Of a stretch of 64,000 bases of DNA, positions 46,550 through 55,175 are shown piece after piece. This DNA is from Bacillus_BE sp042263505 (GTDB taxonomy: Bacteria; Bacillota; Bacilli; Bacillales; Cytobacillaceae), in the NCBI RefSeq assembly GCF_042263505.1, contig NZ_JBHKFI010000018.1, forward strand, positions 38,640 through 102,639, read 5' to 3'. The notes beneath the pieces were generated by a model, which ran no database searches, had not been told where the DNA came from, and saw only the letters and a program-made list of their open reading frames with translations. Within the stretch, counting starts at the first letter, position 1. Every line of letters starts with the position of its first letter. Both the position numbers and the translations under genes were made by a program.

Positions 46550-47182
46550 TTATGCTACCTGTGCAGATTTATTTATGATTGTCATCACACGTTTCATTTG
46601 TTCACTATCAAAAATTTCATCAAATTCTAAACGTTTAACACCATACTGTATGGATATTCCTTTCTCCAAAATTCCATCTTTAGAAGGTATCACATGTTTT
46701 ATAGTTTGGTAGCGAAATTTTTGTATTAACATACCATTTAATGAAATGAATAACACTCTCTTATTTGTAACTATCAAATAACCCTTGATTTCCTGTTTGC
46801 TAGATTTATCAAATTCACATTGAAGAAAAGTAACCCCTTTTTCATCTCCCTCAAAATATTGGTTACATATTGAGTTAAAAAAGGAAGCGTTCCGTTTTAC
46901 TTCGTTATATTCATATGTAGTATAATCTAACTGCTCAATATCAACCACATGAGCTAAAGTTTTTAATACGCGTTTCTTTTCTTCTTCTCTTTTTTGTTCC
47001 GCTACTCTCTTTTTTTCCTGAATACGTTCAAGTTGTTCCTTTTTCTTACGACTTTTGTATTCTTCTACTCTCTCTCTATAAACCCTTACTTTTTCTTGAA
47101 CATCATCATTATTTTGATTTTTAGCAATTATTTTAACAAACATATCCTCCACAACATAACAGATTTTTTGATAAACACCCAT
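46550..47182 (-). CDS. Coiled-coil plus PH-like (YokE-type) domain protein
   Basis: 210 residues. Residues about 25-75 are a highly charged coiled coil (KVRVYRERVEEYKSRKKKEQ, then Lys/Glu/Arg repeats). Residues about 115-205 have the bacterial PH-domain pattern GYLIVTNKRVLFISLNG, followed by KFRYQTIKHVIPSKDG and an amphipathic end helix. AGGGGGATAATTA lies before the ATG. Only 11 bases separate it from the YHYH gene upstream, so they form an operon. Function unknown; a membrane- or protein-docking role is inference. Confidence 0.8.
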   Translation of the reverse strand: MGVYQKICYVVEDMFVKIIAKNQNNDDVQEKVRVYRERVEEYKSRKKKEQLERIQEKKRVAEQKREEEKKRVLKTLAHVVDIEQLDYTTYEYNEVKRNASFFNSICNQYFEGDEKGVTFLQCEFDKSSKQEIKGYLIVTNKRVLFISLNGMLIQKFRYQTIKHVIPSKDGILEKGISIQYGVKRLEFDEIFDSEQMKRVMTIINKSAQVA

Positions 47183-47193
47183 TAATTATCCCC

Positions 47194-48399
47194 CTATTTA
47201 ACCATTTTCCTAGCTACATAATATCGTCGACCTAGCCAGCCAAAAACAATTGCACCCATCATCCCACCAGCAGTTTTAGCATTGTCTTTTCTTTCTTCTT
47301 CTCCAAGTTTATATCCATATTCATAGATTGCTTTAGCATGTGCATATTTAATAGGTACTTGGTATTTCTCCCCATCTAAGGCAGCTTGGTATCCAGCCTC
47401 TTGAATTTTCTTTCTTTCCTTATTTGATTTAAATCCTTCTTTGTACCACTCGATATACTTCTCTTTTTCTAACTTAGGTGTTTTATAGTATACGATTTGG
47501 AAAGCTGCTTTATATCCCTTTTTTATGTATGTCTGTTTTAGCTCATCCTGCCCCTTTTTATAGCCTTCTTTATAAGCTTCTAGATAAATAAGTTTTACAT
47601 TTTTAGGTTCGTTCAGAATATCTGTTTTCCCATCTTTTGTTCCCAATAACAAATATTCTTTTTTCTTGGCTTCTTCTTTTTCTTTTATTGCTTTATTAAA
47701 TCCATCTTCAAATGCCGTTTTTAGGGCTTTAACGCCTTGATATTGTTTAGGTATCATTAGTTTGTCTTGCTTTTTTCCTAAGGCATATCCTGTTTTCTGA
47801 GCAGCGGATTTTTTCTTATTTAATTGATTAAGTCCTTTTTCGTATCCTTTCTTATATCCTTCTTCGTATCCTCTTTTAAAAGCGTCAGAGCCTTTAGTAG
47901 ATGAATTATTATTTGCTCCTTTTTGTCCAGCTGCTAGTCCATCTTTGTAACCATCTATCTCTCCTTCTTTGGCATCTTGTACCGCTTTTTTCTTTGCTAA
48001 TTGTTCAGGGCTTCCATTTATTACTGAGGTATCGTACCCACTTGGAGGTTCACAAGGTACTCCGTCATCAACCTTGTTACCCCAGCCATCTAATTTTTCT
48101 GGGTCATAATACTTGGTGTAGCCTTTGCTGTTCCAATATTCCACAACTTCTTCATAACTTGAGAAATCTGAACAGTCATTATCCCATGAATCATTAGAAC
48201 TTCCTGTGTTATCTGATGATGAATCTGAACTAGAGCCTCCATTATGGTAATGATATTCACCGTATGACAATCCCCACTCTTCACAATTAGTCCGACAGGT
48301 GTGACCACCACTTGAGTCGGTTCTTCCAGGATGCGCATAAACCACTTGCTGGCTAATAAAAAAAAACATTAGTAATAGTAAAGAAAATACTTTTTTCAT
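47194..48399 (-). CDS. Secreted/membrane YHYH-domain protein with excalibur motif and GY-repeat region
   Basis: A 401-residue exported protein. Signal peptide MKKVFSLLLLMFFFISQQVVYA; then a YHYH domain with HPGRTDSSGGHTCRTNCEEWG and GEYHYHNGG; then a Ser/Asp-rich linker. The excalibur-like calcium motif is DCSDFSSYEEVVEYW ... DGVPCEPP. Residues about 140-375 contain many short GY-x-x-GYKKG-type repeats (YEEGYKKGYEKGLNQ, YKEGYKKGQDE, QAGYQAALDGEKY-like). A C-terminal hydrophobic helix (GGMMGAIVFGWLG) ends with basic residues, which would anchor it in the membrane. ATG with AAAAGGGGA. Likely a surface protein; role unknown. Confidence 0.88.
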   Translation of the reverse strand: MKKVFSLLLLMFFFISQQVVYAHPGRTDSSGGHTCRTNCEEWGLSYGEYHYHNGGSSSDSSSDNTGSSNDSWDNDCSDFSSYEEVVEYWNSKGYTKYYDPEKLDGWGNKVDDGVPCEPPSGYDTSVINGSPEQLAKKKAVQDAKEGEIDGYKDGLAAGQKGANNNSSTKGSDAFKRGYEEGYKKGYEKGLNQLNKKKSAAQKTGYALGKKQDKLMIPKQYQGVKALKTAFEDGFNKAIKEKEEAKKKEYLLLGTKDGKTDILNEPKNVKLIYLEAYKEGYKKGQDELKQTYIKKGYKAAFQIVYYKTPKLEKEKYIEWYKEGFKSNKERKKIQEAGYQAALDGEKYQVPIKYAHAKAIYEYGYKLGEEERKDNAKTAGGMMGAIVFGWLGRRYYVARKMVK

Positions 48400-48644
48400 C
48401 GATCAATCCCCTTTTGTATTATTTTACTAGTTAATGCTTCTTTATGTAAATGTCTAAATTATTTGAATTTACACCAACACTTGATATGTTGGTACTTCAA
48501 AAAACATATTTCTTTATATCCTTCTTACAAATTTCCATCATTGGAATTCATTTCACCTATCTTTATTTCAAAATAATTAGAAATTATAAAATATAAAAAT
48601 ATTTTACCAATAAATATATTGAAGAAATTAAAGAGGTTTTACAT
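48400..48644. other. Intergenic region upstream of the flagellin relic
   Basis: 245 AT-rich bases with the divergent promoter of the YHYH gene presumably inside; no gene or hairpin recognised. Confidence 0.4.
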
Positions 48645-48875
48645 ATGATTATTAATCATAATGCGTTAGCTCTAAACACATTTAACAATTTACAAAGGAG
48701 TAACAAATTACATTCTATTCATTAAAATAACTATCTCTGGATTGAGATTCAACCAAGCAAGTGATGATTTTAGCAGGATTAGCAATTAGTGAAAAGATGA
48801 GAGCATAAAGAAATAATCATGATGGTATTTCACTTATTCAAACAACAGAAGGTTGCCTATGCTCTGTTCAAGAAC
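48645..48875 (+). pseudogene. Flagellin (hag) N-terminal relic
   Basis: Frames pieced together by hand: MIINHNALALNTFNNLQRSN (flagellin start) with a stop soon after; then SGLRFNQASDD in another frame; then AGLAISEKMRA; then NNHDGISLIQTTEG. These are the consecutive conserved blocks of the flagellin D0/D1 N-terminus in the right order. At least three frame changes and several stops, so it is long dead. AAAGAGG lies before the ATG. No other flagellar gene is nearby. Confidence 0.85.
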
Positions 48876-49004
48876 TTAACTTACTATTTCTATGTTCTAC
48901 AAAGCCACATTCCCTTAAATTAGGCTTTTAATTAACTTCTTTATCTCTTGCTCTGAATATGGTTCTTTTTGTTCCTTATCAACTTTTATTGTATTTGATA
49001 ATTT

Positions 49005-49962
49005 AATATTGAGCCACTTTTCAAAGATTCGATCACATTAAAAATGAGCCACGTGATTTCCAATTTTGAAAACCTCTCTTATGATTGAAAGTGACGAAAC
49101 TATCAATTGGAGAGAGGCAAAAAGGATGATCAACATAGCTCAATTTCATAGTATCAAATTCTTACATGAGGTAGAAGGTCTATCTCAAAGGGAAATTACT
49201 AAAAAACTGAGTATTTCTAGGAATACGGTAAGCAAGTATTTGAAAACAACAGAAATGCCAAATACACTACACCTTCAAAAAGCCTATGGCAGAACAAAAG
49301 AATACTCTGACGAAACCAAACGGGTATTACCCTTCATCGATCAATGGCTTGAAGAGGATCTTAAACGTTGGGATAAACAACAACATACAGCTGCCAATAT
49401 TTATCGAAGATTAGTAGAAGAGCAGCAATTTAAGGGTTCCGAATCCAATATCCGTAAGTTAGTGAGAAAACGTAGAAAAAAGCTCCAGGAAGTCTTCATT
49501 CCTCTGGAATTTCAACTCGGCCACCGATTCCAATTTGACTGGGGAGAGACAGACATTTATCTACAGGGTCGAAAACACCGAATCTACCTCTTTTGTATGC
49601 AGTTATCGGCAAGTTGTTTACGATTTGTTAGAGCGTACCTGCACGAAAAACAGGAGGCTTTCTTGGATGGATTTGTCCATGAATTTGAATTCTTTGGAGG
49701 TGTACCAACTGAAGAACTTTTCGATAATTTAAAAACAGCAGTAGTCAAAATTCTTCAAGGAAGGGATCGGCTGGAACAGGAATCTTTTCTTGCCTTACAA
49801 GCTCATTATCTCTTTAAAGCAGAATTTTGCAATATCCGGTCTGGTAACGAAAAAGGCCGTATTGAAGGAACCGTCGGATACGTCAGGAGAAATTCCTTTT
49901 ATAATTCATGCTTAGATAATGAAAAGGAAATGCGTTTAGAAGAAATGGTAAAAAATATTTAA
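49005..49962 (+). mobile_element. Left part of an IS21-family element
   Basis: The left end shows two copies of a TGAGCCAC repeat (49011-49018 and 49047-49054), as expected for the multiple terminal repeats that IstA binds in IS21 elements. The istA gene begins inside and is cut off at 49962. No istB or right end follows, so the element is truncated. The IstB fragment at 40138-40551 belongs to the same family but is on another stretch. Confidence 0.7.
49066..49962 (+). pseudogene. istA: IS21 transposase IstA, C-terminally truncated
   Basis: 298 residues of an IstA that is normally about 500. N-terminal helix-turn-helix LSQREITKKLSISRNTVSKYL near 40-60. The DDE core is visible: first Asp in FQFDWGETDIYL near 158, second Asp in EELFDNLKTAVVKIL near 220, and Glu in NEKGRIEGTVGYVRR near 268. 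The C-terminal beta-barrel and tail are absent; the stop comes shortly after an AEEMV-like segment (LEEMVKNI). Unlikely to be active. Confidence 0.88.
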
Positions 49963-49975
49963 TAAAAATAAAAAA

Positions 49976-50002
49976 TCACCTTGACTTAGAATATCAAGGT
50001 GA
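49976..50002 (-). terminator. Terminator after the second tRNA-Gly-like gene
   Basis: TCACCTTGA / TCAAGGTGA stem with T-run on the minus strand, about 50 bases past the tRNA 3' end. Confidence 0.85.
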
Positions 50003-50049
50003 CTTCTTATAAAGAATTAAATAAATTTCATAATAATTTTAAGTCACTA

Positions 50050-50123
50050 TGGAGTGGGTGATGGGAATCGAACCCATGACAACAACTTGGAAAGCTATGA
50101 TTTTACCACTAAACTACACCCGC
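50050..50123 (-). tRNA. Diverged second tRNA-Gly(TCC)
   Basis: Same length and same anticodon (TCC) as 27137-27210 with encoded CCA. Differences: acceptor 71 changed, giving a C-A mismatch at 2-71; the anticodon stem has become ATAGC / GTTGT with two wobble pairs; loop position 32 is T. The T-arm has compensating changes and stays paired. Perhaps functional but decaying. It directly follows an IS21 fragment. Confidence 0.8.
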
Positions 50124-50473
50124 AAAAAAAGAGTTTTCATAATCTCAATTGTCTTTATAACATTTATTAAGTTCTATAGAAAATATAAAATTCTCATAAT
50201 GACTAATTCTTTATTAACTACTATATACTTGGCGGTTACAAATTAAAAAATAATTTTCAAACTATCCATAGTTCTACATCAATAATAGGATGAATGAACT
50301 TAATGCCAATATTCATAAGTGTTTTTTCTTTTTTCCATCCCCAAAAAGCTATGTGTAATCCGTTTTTAGAAAACACATAGCTTTGATTTTTTTACATGAA
50401 AATCATACGAATAATTCTATATTCGAAAAAGAATAAGCTTGAGATTAATAGTTAGATAATTGACCTGCAGTGA
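50124..50473. other. Intergenic region with one terminator
   Basis: 350 bases between the tRNA-like gene and the MHS permease. Apart from the hairpin at 50345-50384 nothing is recognisable. Confidence 0.5.
50345..50384 (-). terminator. Terminator of the ligase-thiolase-MFS operon
   Basis: AAAGCTATGTGT / ACACATAGCTTT, a 12-base-pair stem with A/T tracts on both sides, about 90 bases past the MFS stop on the minus strand. Confidence 0.85.
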
Positions 50474-51763
50474 TTATAAAGACAAAATTTTATCCTCATA
50501 CTTCGAATTTTCTGCAATACTTGTATCTGGTACAAAAATACAAAGTGCAATGGAAAGAAGAATACCTGTCATCATAAATCCACCAAATATCCACGGAGAT
50601 GGACCAAAAGACTCAGCCATCGATGTCCAGAGCATAGGGCCAAATCCTACAATAGCCGCAGCCACTTGATAACCAACAGATAACCCAGTATAACGGACTT
50701 TTGCCGGGAATAACTCTGAGAACAAAGTGCCTTGTGTTGAAAAAACGGCGCCCCAAACTACTCCTAATACAACTGCCTGCATGAAATAGAGCCACCCTGC
50801 CCCTTTTTCAATCATAATAAAATAAGGAATAGCAAGTAAGAAGAGAAGAACTAAACCGCCCATATAGATTTTTTTCCGTCCAATAAAATCAGATAGATAC
50901 CCAACAATCGGAATGGTAAGTAACATTGTTGCACAACCAATGGTTAGAGAAGTTAAAGCTGTGTCGCGGGTATAGCCTAAATAAACAGTACTAAAAACTA
51001 AAACGAAGGACATTGTAAAAACATTTACAAATCCGTCTCCTATCTTTAATCCAATGGCACGCAACACATTTATCCAGTCTTTTCTAAATGTCTCTATTAT
51101 AGGAACCTTGGCTAGATTGCCAGTTTCCTTTTGCTGCTTAAATTCCGGAGTCTCCTCAATACCACTTCTAACCCAAACTGCAAGTGCGATCAGAACACCA
51201 CTTGCAATAAAAGGAATGCGCCAACCCCAAGATAAAAATTGACTGTCAGTAGTTAACGCACTAATCATAGTCAAACTGAATGAACCTGCCACCAAACCGA
51301 TTGGAACACCTAATTGTGGGATAGAACCGTAAAGTCCTCGCACTCCTTTTGGCGCATATTCTGTTGCTAACAGGATAGCTCCTCCCCATTCTCCACCAAG
51401 TGCGATCCCTTGAATTAATCTTAATATAACCAATAAAATTGGAGCGATTAATCCCACTTGTGCATACGTTGGAAGAAAACCAATGAGCATTGAGCATCCT
51501 CCCATGCCGATTAGTGTAAATATAAGTGATGCCTTCCTTCCAATTTTATCCCCCATGTGTCCAAATATAATACTTCCAATTGGTCGTGCTGCATAGCCGG
51601 CTCCAAATGTCACAAAGGCAAGTAGCAGTGATACTGCAGGATCATGAGCAGGAAAAAACAAAGTTGAAAAGACCAAACCTGTTGCTGTACCATATAAATA
51701 AAAATCATACCATTCGATAACTGACCCGGAAAGACTTGCAAATAACACACGGCTTTTTTTCAT
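50474..51763 (-). CDS. MFS metabolite:H+ symporter (MHS family)
   Basis: A 429-residue MFS protein of the MHS branch (shikimate, proline-betaine and alpha-ketoglutarate permeases): SVIEWYDFYLYGTATG near 13, GHMGDKIGRKASLIFTL (loop 2-3), LRLIQGIALGGEWGGAILLATEYAPKG near 110-137, and a second-half YLSDFIGRKKIYMGG. I chose the ATG with AAGGGAGA 8 bases upstream; the frame extends 19 codons more, into the DUF35 gene. Last gene of the TetR-linked operon, it would import the acid activated by the ligase. Confidence 0.92.
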   Translation of the reverse strand: MKKSRVLFASLSGSVIEWYDFYLYGTATGLVFSTLFFPAHDPAVSLLLAFVTFGAGYAARPIGSIIFGHMGDKIGRKASLIFTLIGMGGCSMLIGFLPTYAQVGLIAPILLVILRLIQGIALGGEWGGAILLATEYAPKGVRGLYGSIPQLGVPIGLVAGSFSLTMISALTTDSQFLSWGWRIPFIASGVLIALAVWVRSGIEETPEFKQQKETGNLAKVPIIETFRKDWINVLRAIGLKIGDGFVNVFTMSFVLVFSTVYLGYTRDTALTSLTIGCATMLLTIPIVGYLSDFIGRKKIYMGGLVLLFLLAIPYFIMIEKGAGWLYFMQAVVLGVVWGAVFSTQGTLFSELFPAKVRYTGLSVGYQVAAAIVGFGPMLWTSMAESFGPSPWIFGGFMMTGILLSIALCIFVPDTSIAENSKYEDKILSL

Positions 51764-51794
51764 ATTTTGTTCTCCCTTCAATATTATCTTTAAC

Positions 51795-52124
51795 CTAGGA
51801 CACTTTAAAAATAGCAACATCCTCTTTCCATTCTTTTAATTCAACCATAGCCCCAATTGTGACTTTTTCCATATCCTCTTTTTCGATTCTTCCTAATAAT
51901 CTTAGTCCGTCATCGCTATGAATCACAGCTACAACGTAAGGAATTTCCGATTGAAATCGTTCCTCTGCAACAAAGATTTTCGTAAAAGAGAAAATAGTTC
52001 CTCTCCCATTAAATTTAACCTCTTGAAAACTTTCTTTTTCTCTACAGTTTGCACAGTATTCATAGGCAATAAGTGAGTTAGCACCGCAAATCTTGCATTG
52101 AAAACCATGAAGAAGTTTTCCCAA
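51795..52124 (-). CDS. DUF35 OB-fold/zinc-ribbon protein, thiolase partner
   Basis: A 109-residue DUF35-type protein. The N-terminal zinc ribbon has CKICGANSLIAYEYCANC (two CxxC pairs, about 11-28); an OB fold follows (GRGTIFSFTKIFVAEERF, PYVVAVIHSDDGLRLLGRIE). It starts at TTG 52124 with AAAGGAGG 8 bases upstream, and 2 bases separate it from the thiolase stop. Such proteins bind acyl-CoA and work with SCP2-type thiolases, as in steroid side-chain degradation and archaeal HMG-CoA synthesis (family knowledge). Confidence 0.92.
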   Translation of the reverse strand: MGKLLHGFQCKICGANSLIAYEYCANCREKESFQEVKFNGRGTIFSFTKIFVAEERFQSEIPYVVAVIHSDDGLRLLGRIEKEDMEKVTIGAMVELKEWKEDVAIFKVS

Positions 52125-52126
52125 TT

Positions 52127-53290
52127 CTAAAACCTCCTTTTATAGATATGAACAGCACACGTCCCGCCAGATCCTCCAAGATTATGAGTTAACCCAATTT
52201 TTGCTCCCTCTACCTGACGGTTGCCCGCTTGCCCTCTCAATTGCAGAACTGCTTCATACCCTTGACCAATCCCTGTCGATCCTATTGGATGCCCCTTTGA
52301 CTTAAGTCCTCCGCTCGTATTAATCGGAATCTTTCCACCAATTTTAGTTAAACCTTCAAGTGCTGCTGCTCCACCTTGACCTGGTTCAAAAAAGCCAAGA
52401 TCTTCCGTTGCCACAATTTCAGCCATTGTAAAACAATCATGTACTTCTGCAAAATCAATTTCCTCTGGCCCGACACCTGCCGTTTCATAAGCCCTTGAAG
52501 CAGCTAATTTAGCAGATGAAAGCGATGTCAAATCTTCGTTCAAAAAGATTTCAAATGGTCCAGATGCTTGACCCGAACCAATAATATCGACCACTTCATT
52601 ACGGTAATCAGATGCTATTTCTGGAGCACATATTACCATAGCTGAGGCTCCATCAGAAATTAGTGAGCAATCATATCGGTTTAATGGTTCCGCGACCATA
52701 TTTGTTGAAGAACAAACATCCTCGATCGTTATTTTTTTTCTCATATGAGCCAACGGATTTAATAATCCGTGTTCATGATTTTTCACTGCAACGGCTGCTA
52801 GTTGTTCTCTTGTTGTTCCATATTGGTACATATGGCGATTTGTCATTAATCCAAAAACTCCAGGAAAAGTTAACCCTGTGTTAACCTCTAACTTTTGGTT
52901 GCTTGCTTGTGCTAGAATTCTAGTTACCTCTGCTGTTTTTAAAGTTGTCATTTTTTCGGCACCTATTACTAGAACACGTTTACACATTCCACTTTTTATT
53001 GCAAAAATCGCCTGCCTAATTGCGAGACTTCCAGACGCGCATGCTCCCTCTACTCTTGTAGCAGGCACCCCATTTAATCCAACGGCTGAGGCTACATACG
53101 ATGCCAAGTGATTTTGGTCAATAAATTGATCACCTGCAAAATTCCCTAAATATAATGCATCAATATCATCAGGTCTAACACCAGCATCTTCCAAAGCCTT
53201 TCCTGCAGCTTCCTTTGATAACTCAATGAAACTTTTTTCCAAAGCACCATAACATGTACTTCCAATCCCTATAACAGAAGCTAATGCCAA
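52127..53290 (-). CDS. SCP-X/SCP2-type thiolase (acetyl-CoA acetyltransferase family)
   Basis: A thiolase-fold enzyme of about 387 residues. Nucleophile block VEGACASGSLAIRQA near 85 (Cys), the HDCFTMAEI block with catalytic-region His near 290, GGLKSKGHPIGSTGIGQ near 335, and HNLGGSGGTCAVHIY at the end. The single-active-site spacing and the DUF35 partner point to the SCP-X branch rather than classic FadA. The start is probably TTG 53290 with GGGGGGA 6-7 bases before; an alternative TTG at 53314 overlaps the ligase stop by 4 bases. It cleaves a beta-ketoacyl-CoA, or acts as a retro-aldolase as in Ltp2. Confidence 0.9.
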   Translation of the reverse strand: MALASVIGIGSTCYGALEKSFIELSKEAAGKALEDAGVRPDDIDALYLGNFAGDQFIDQNHLASYVASAVGLNGVPATRVEGACASGSLAIRQAIFAIKSGMCKRVLVIGAEKMTTLKTAEVTRILAQASNQKLEVNTGLTFPGVFGLMTNRHMYQYGTTREQLAAVAVKNHEHGLLNPLAHMRKKITIEDVCSSTNMVAEPLNRYDCSLISDGASAMVICAPEIASDYRNEVVDIIGSGQASGPFEIFLNEDLTSLSSAKLAASRAYETAGVGPEEIDFAEVHDCFTMAEIVATEDLGFFEPGQGGAAALEGLTKIGGKIPINTSGGLKSKGHPIGSTGIGQGYEAVLQLRGQAGNRQVEGAKIGLTHNLGGSGGTCAVHIYKRRF

Positions 53291-53310
53291 TTTTATTCCC
53301 CCCAAATTGT

Positions 53311-54885
53311 TCAAGAGTGAGATGTTAACTCCTCTGTGTATGTTTGTCTTAGGATATGTTTTTGAATTTTACCAACTGAGGTCCGTGGAAATTCAGTAAC
53401 AAATTTGATTGAATCAGGTACTTTAAATTTAGCCAGTCTTTCTCGGCAGTGTGATAAAAGTTCTTCTTCTGTAATGGCAGAATTTTCATGTAGGTTTACA
53501 AAAGCAATAATCGATTCATCTCGAATCTGATCGGGAACGCCAATTACTGCCGCTTCAAAAACAGCTGGATGTTCTGAAAGAGCACTTTCTACCTCATTTG
53601 CAGCAACGTTTTCTCCAGCTCGTTTCATCATATCTTTAATACGATCCACAAAATAAAAATAACCGTCTTCTGAAATTCTTGCATTATCACCGGTGTAAAG
53701 CCATCCATCTCTTAAGGCTTCTTCAGTGTCAGCAGGATTTTTAAAATACCCTTTCATCAATGTACGCCCTGGGATTCCTTTTACAATAATTTGTCCTGAC
53801 TGACCGGTTGGAACCTCCTTTCCGTTTCCATCAACCACTTTTACCTCATATCCAATTGTCGGTTTTCCAATGCTCATATTTTTACGCATCCCATCAATTG
53901 GGTTCATTAGTGGAATCCCTATCGTCTCAGTCATACCGTACATTTGCATCAATGAGGCATCATATCTTTCCTCAAACAAATTTAATTGGTCAGATGTAAC
54001 AGATTGGGCAAACCAAATCAGCCTTAATTGATTATCTTTGTCTTCTCGATCATATTGTTGAGCAAGAATCATTCGAATTGGTGCTGCAAATAGCGAACCA
54101 ACTGTTGCCCCAAGACTTTTTGCCTGTTTAAAATATCGTGAAGCACTAAACTTTTCAGTCATAGCAATACTGCCTCCAACTGTCAATGCGGACATTGTTG
54201 AATAATACTGGGCATTCCCATGGAACAATGGTAGGACCATAAATTGTCTATCTTCTGGCGACATCCGAATAGACTTTGACATAAGCTCGCCAACATAAAT
54301 ATAGTTGGCATGAGTTATTTGAACTCCTTTTGGTTTTGAAGTAGTTCCTGAAGTATAGATCATTCCAGCAATATCCTCCGAATTTAAAGGAACATTGGAG
54401 GCTATTGGCTCTGCTTTTTCAACTAAACGATTTAAATGTAAATGATCATATTCTAACCCTTCATATCGGGCTAAAAGGATCTCTCGGAGAAAGGGTAAAT
54501 TTTTTCTTATCCCTTGAAATTTATCTAAATACATTTCTTCCGTTATAAGTAAAACCGATTCAGAATGATTTAGGATATACTCCATTTCATCAGCAGTTGA
54601 TAACGGATTGGTTGGAACAATAATTGCTCCAATACTTGCTAATGCAAACCATGAAGTCATAAACTCAAGACAATTAGGGAGATGTACCGCAACATGATCC
54701 CCTTTCTCTACATCAAAGTCCTTAAACACTTTACTAAGACGATTTACTTGATCCTCAAATCCTCGATAAGATAGTTCAAATCTCCTTTGATGGACATCCT
54801 CAAATAATAGAAATGTCTTATCACCGTGTAATAATACCTTCTCTCTCAACAAATCACGCAAAGTTCTATTTCCTATAATATCCAC
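53311..54885 (-). CDS. AMP-forming acyl-CoA ligase, CaiC paralogue
   Basis: A 524-residue acyl-CoA synthetase. P-loop MIYTSGTTSKPKGVQITH near 178, YGMTETIGIP near 325, DGWLYTGDNARISEDG near 395, MMKRAGENVAANE, and the catalytic lysine in PRTSVGKIQKHIL. It shares the N-terminal pattern (DIIGNRTLRDLL versus DIVGNKTLRDMW) and overall length with CaiC at 4334-5887, so they are close paralogues, but this one has the usual SVGK rather than CTYK around the lysine. Start GTG with AAAAGGAGG 6 bases upstream. First gene of the operon downstream of the operator at 54945-54969. Confidence 0.92.
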   Translation of the reverse strand: MDIIGNRTLRDLLREKVLLHGDKTFLLFEDVHQRRFELSYRGFEDQVNRLSKVFKDFDVEKGDHVAVHLPNCLEFMTSWFALASIGAIIVPTNPLSTADEMEYILNHSESVLLITEEMYLDKFQGIRKNLPFLREILLARYEGLEYDHLHLNRLVEKAEPIASNVPLNSEDIAGMIYTSGTTSKPKGVQITHANYIYVGELMSKSIRMSPEDRQFMVLPLFHGNAQYYSTMSALTVGGSIAMTEKFSASRYFKQAKSLGATVGSLFAAPIRMILAQQYDREDKDNQLRLIWFAQSVTSDQLNLFEERYDASLMQMYGMTETIGIPLMNPIDGMRKNMSIGKPTIGYEVKVVDGNGKEVPTGQSGQIIVKGIPGRTLMKGYFKNPADTEEALRDGWLYTGDNARISEDGYFYFVDRIKDMMKRAGENVAANEVESALSEHPAVFEAAVIGVPDQIRDESIIAFVNLHENSAITEEELLSHCRERLAKFKVPDSIKFVTEFPRTSVGKIQKHILRQTYTEELTSHS

Positions 54886-54944
54886 CTAAATCCTCCTTTT
54901 CTACATAGTACCCACCCCAGAAAAAAAGCGCTTTCGAAATTCAC

Positions 54945-54969
54945 AGACTGAAGTCACAGACTGCAGTCT
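54945..54969. promoter_or_regulatory. Twin palindromic operator for the divergent TetR regulator
   Basis: Two near-identical dyads, AGACTGAAGTCA (54945-54956) and the perfect AGACTGCAGTCT (54958-54969), lie in tandem 13 bases apart in the intergenic space between the ligase operon and the tetR gene. They start about 60 bases upstream of the ligase start and about 205 bases before tetR. Size, symmetry and place fit a TetR-type operator with two bound dimers. Not verified. Confidence 0.65.
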
Positions 54970-55175
54970 TTTAAATTATTGTAATCATTCATATAAATTC
55001 CTGTCAATACTTTTTTGAAATTTTCTGAATATTTTTAATGTATTATATCCCTTTCTTTCTGCATTCCTTCTTCTTTCAAAAAATAAAATACTAGATGAAT
55101 AATAAGTTTTATATTACTATTTTCTTAAAGTCTATCAATAATTAGACGTGTAGATTCTACGTAGGAGGTAACTTC

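Noticed and set aside
47194..48399. CRISPR-like periodicity from the GY-K-G repeats
   Set aside because: The period lies within an open reading frame and the DNA repeats are degenerate, without unique spacers.
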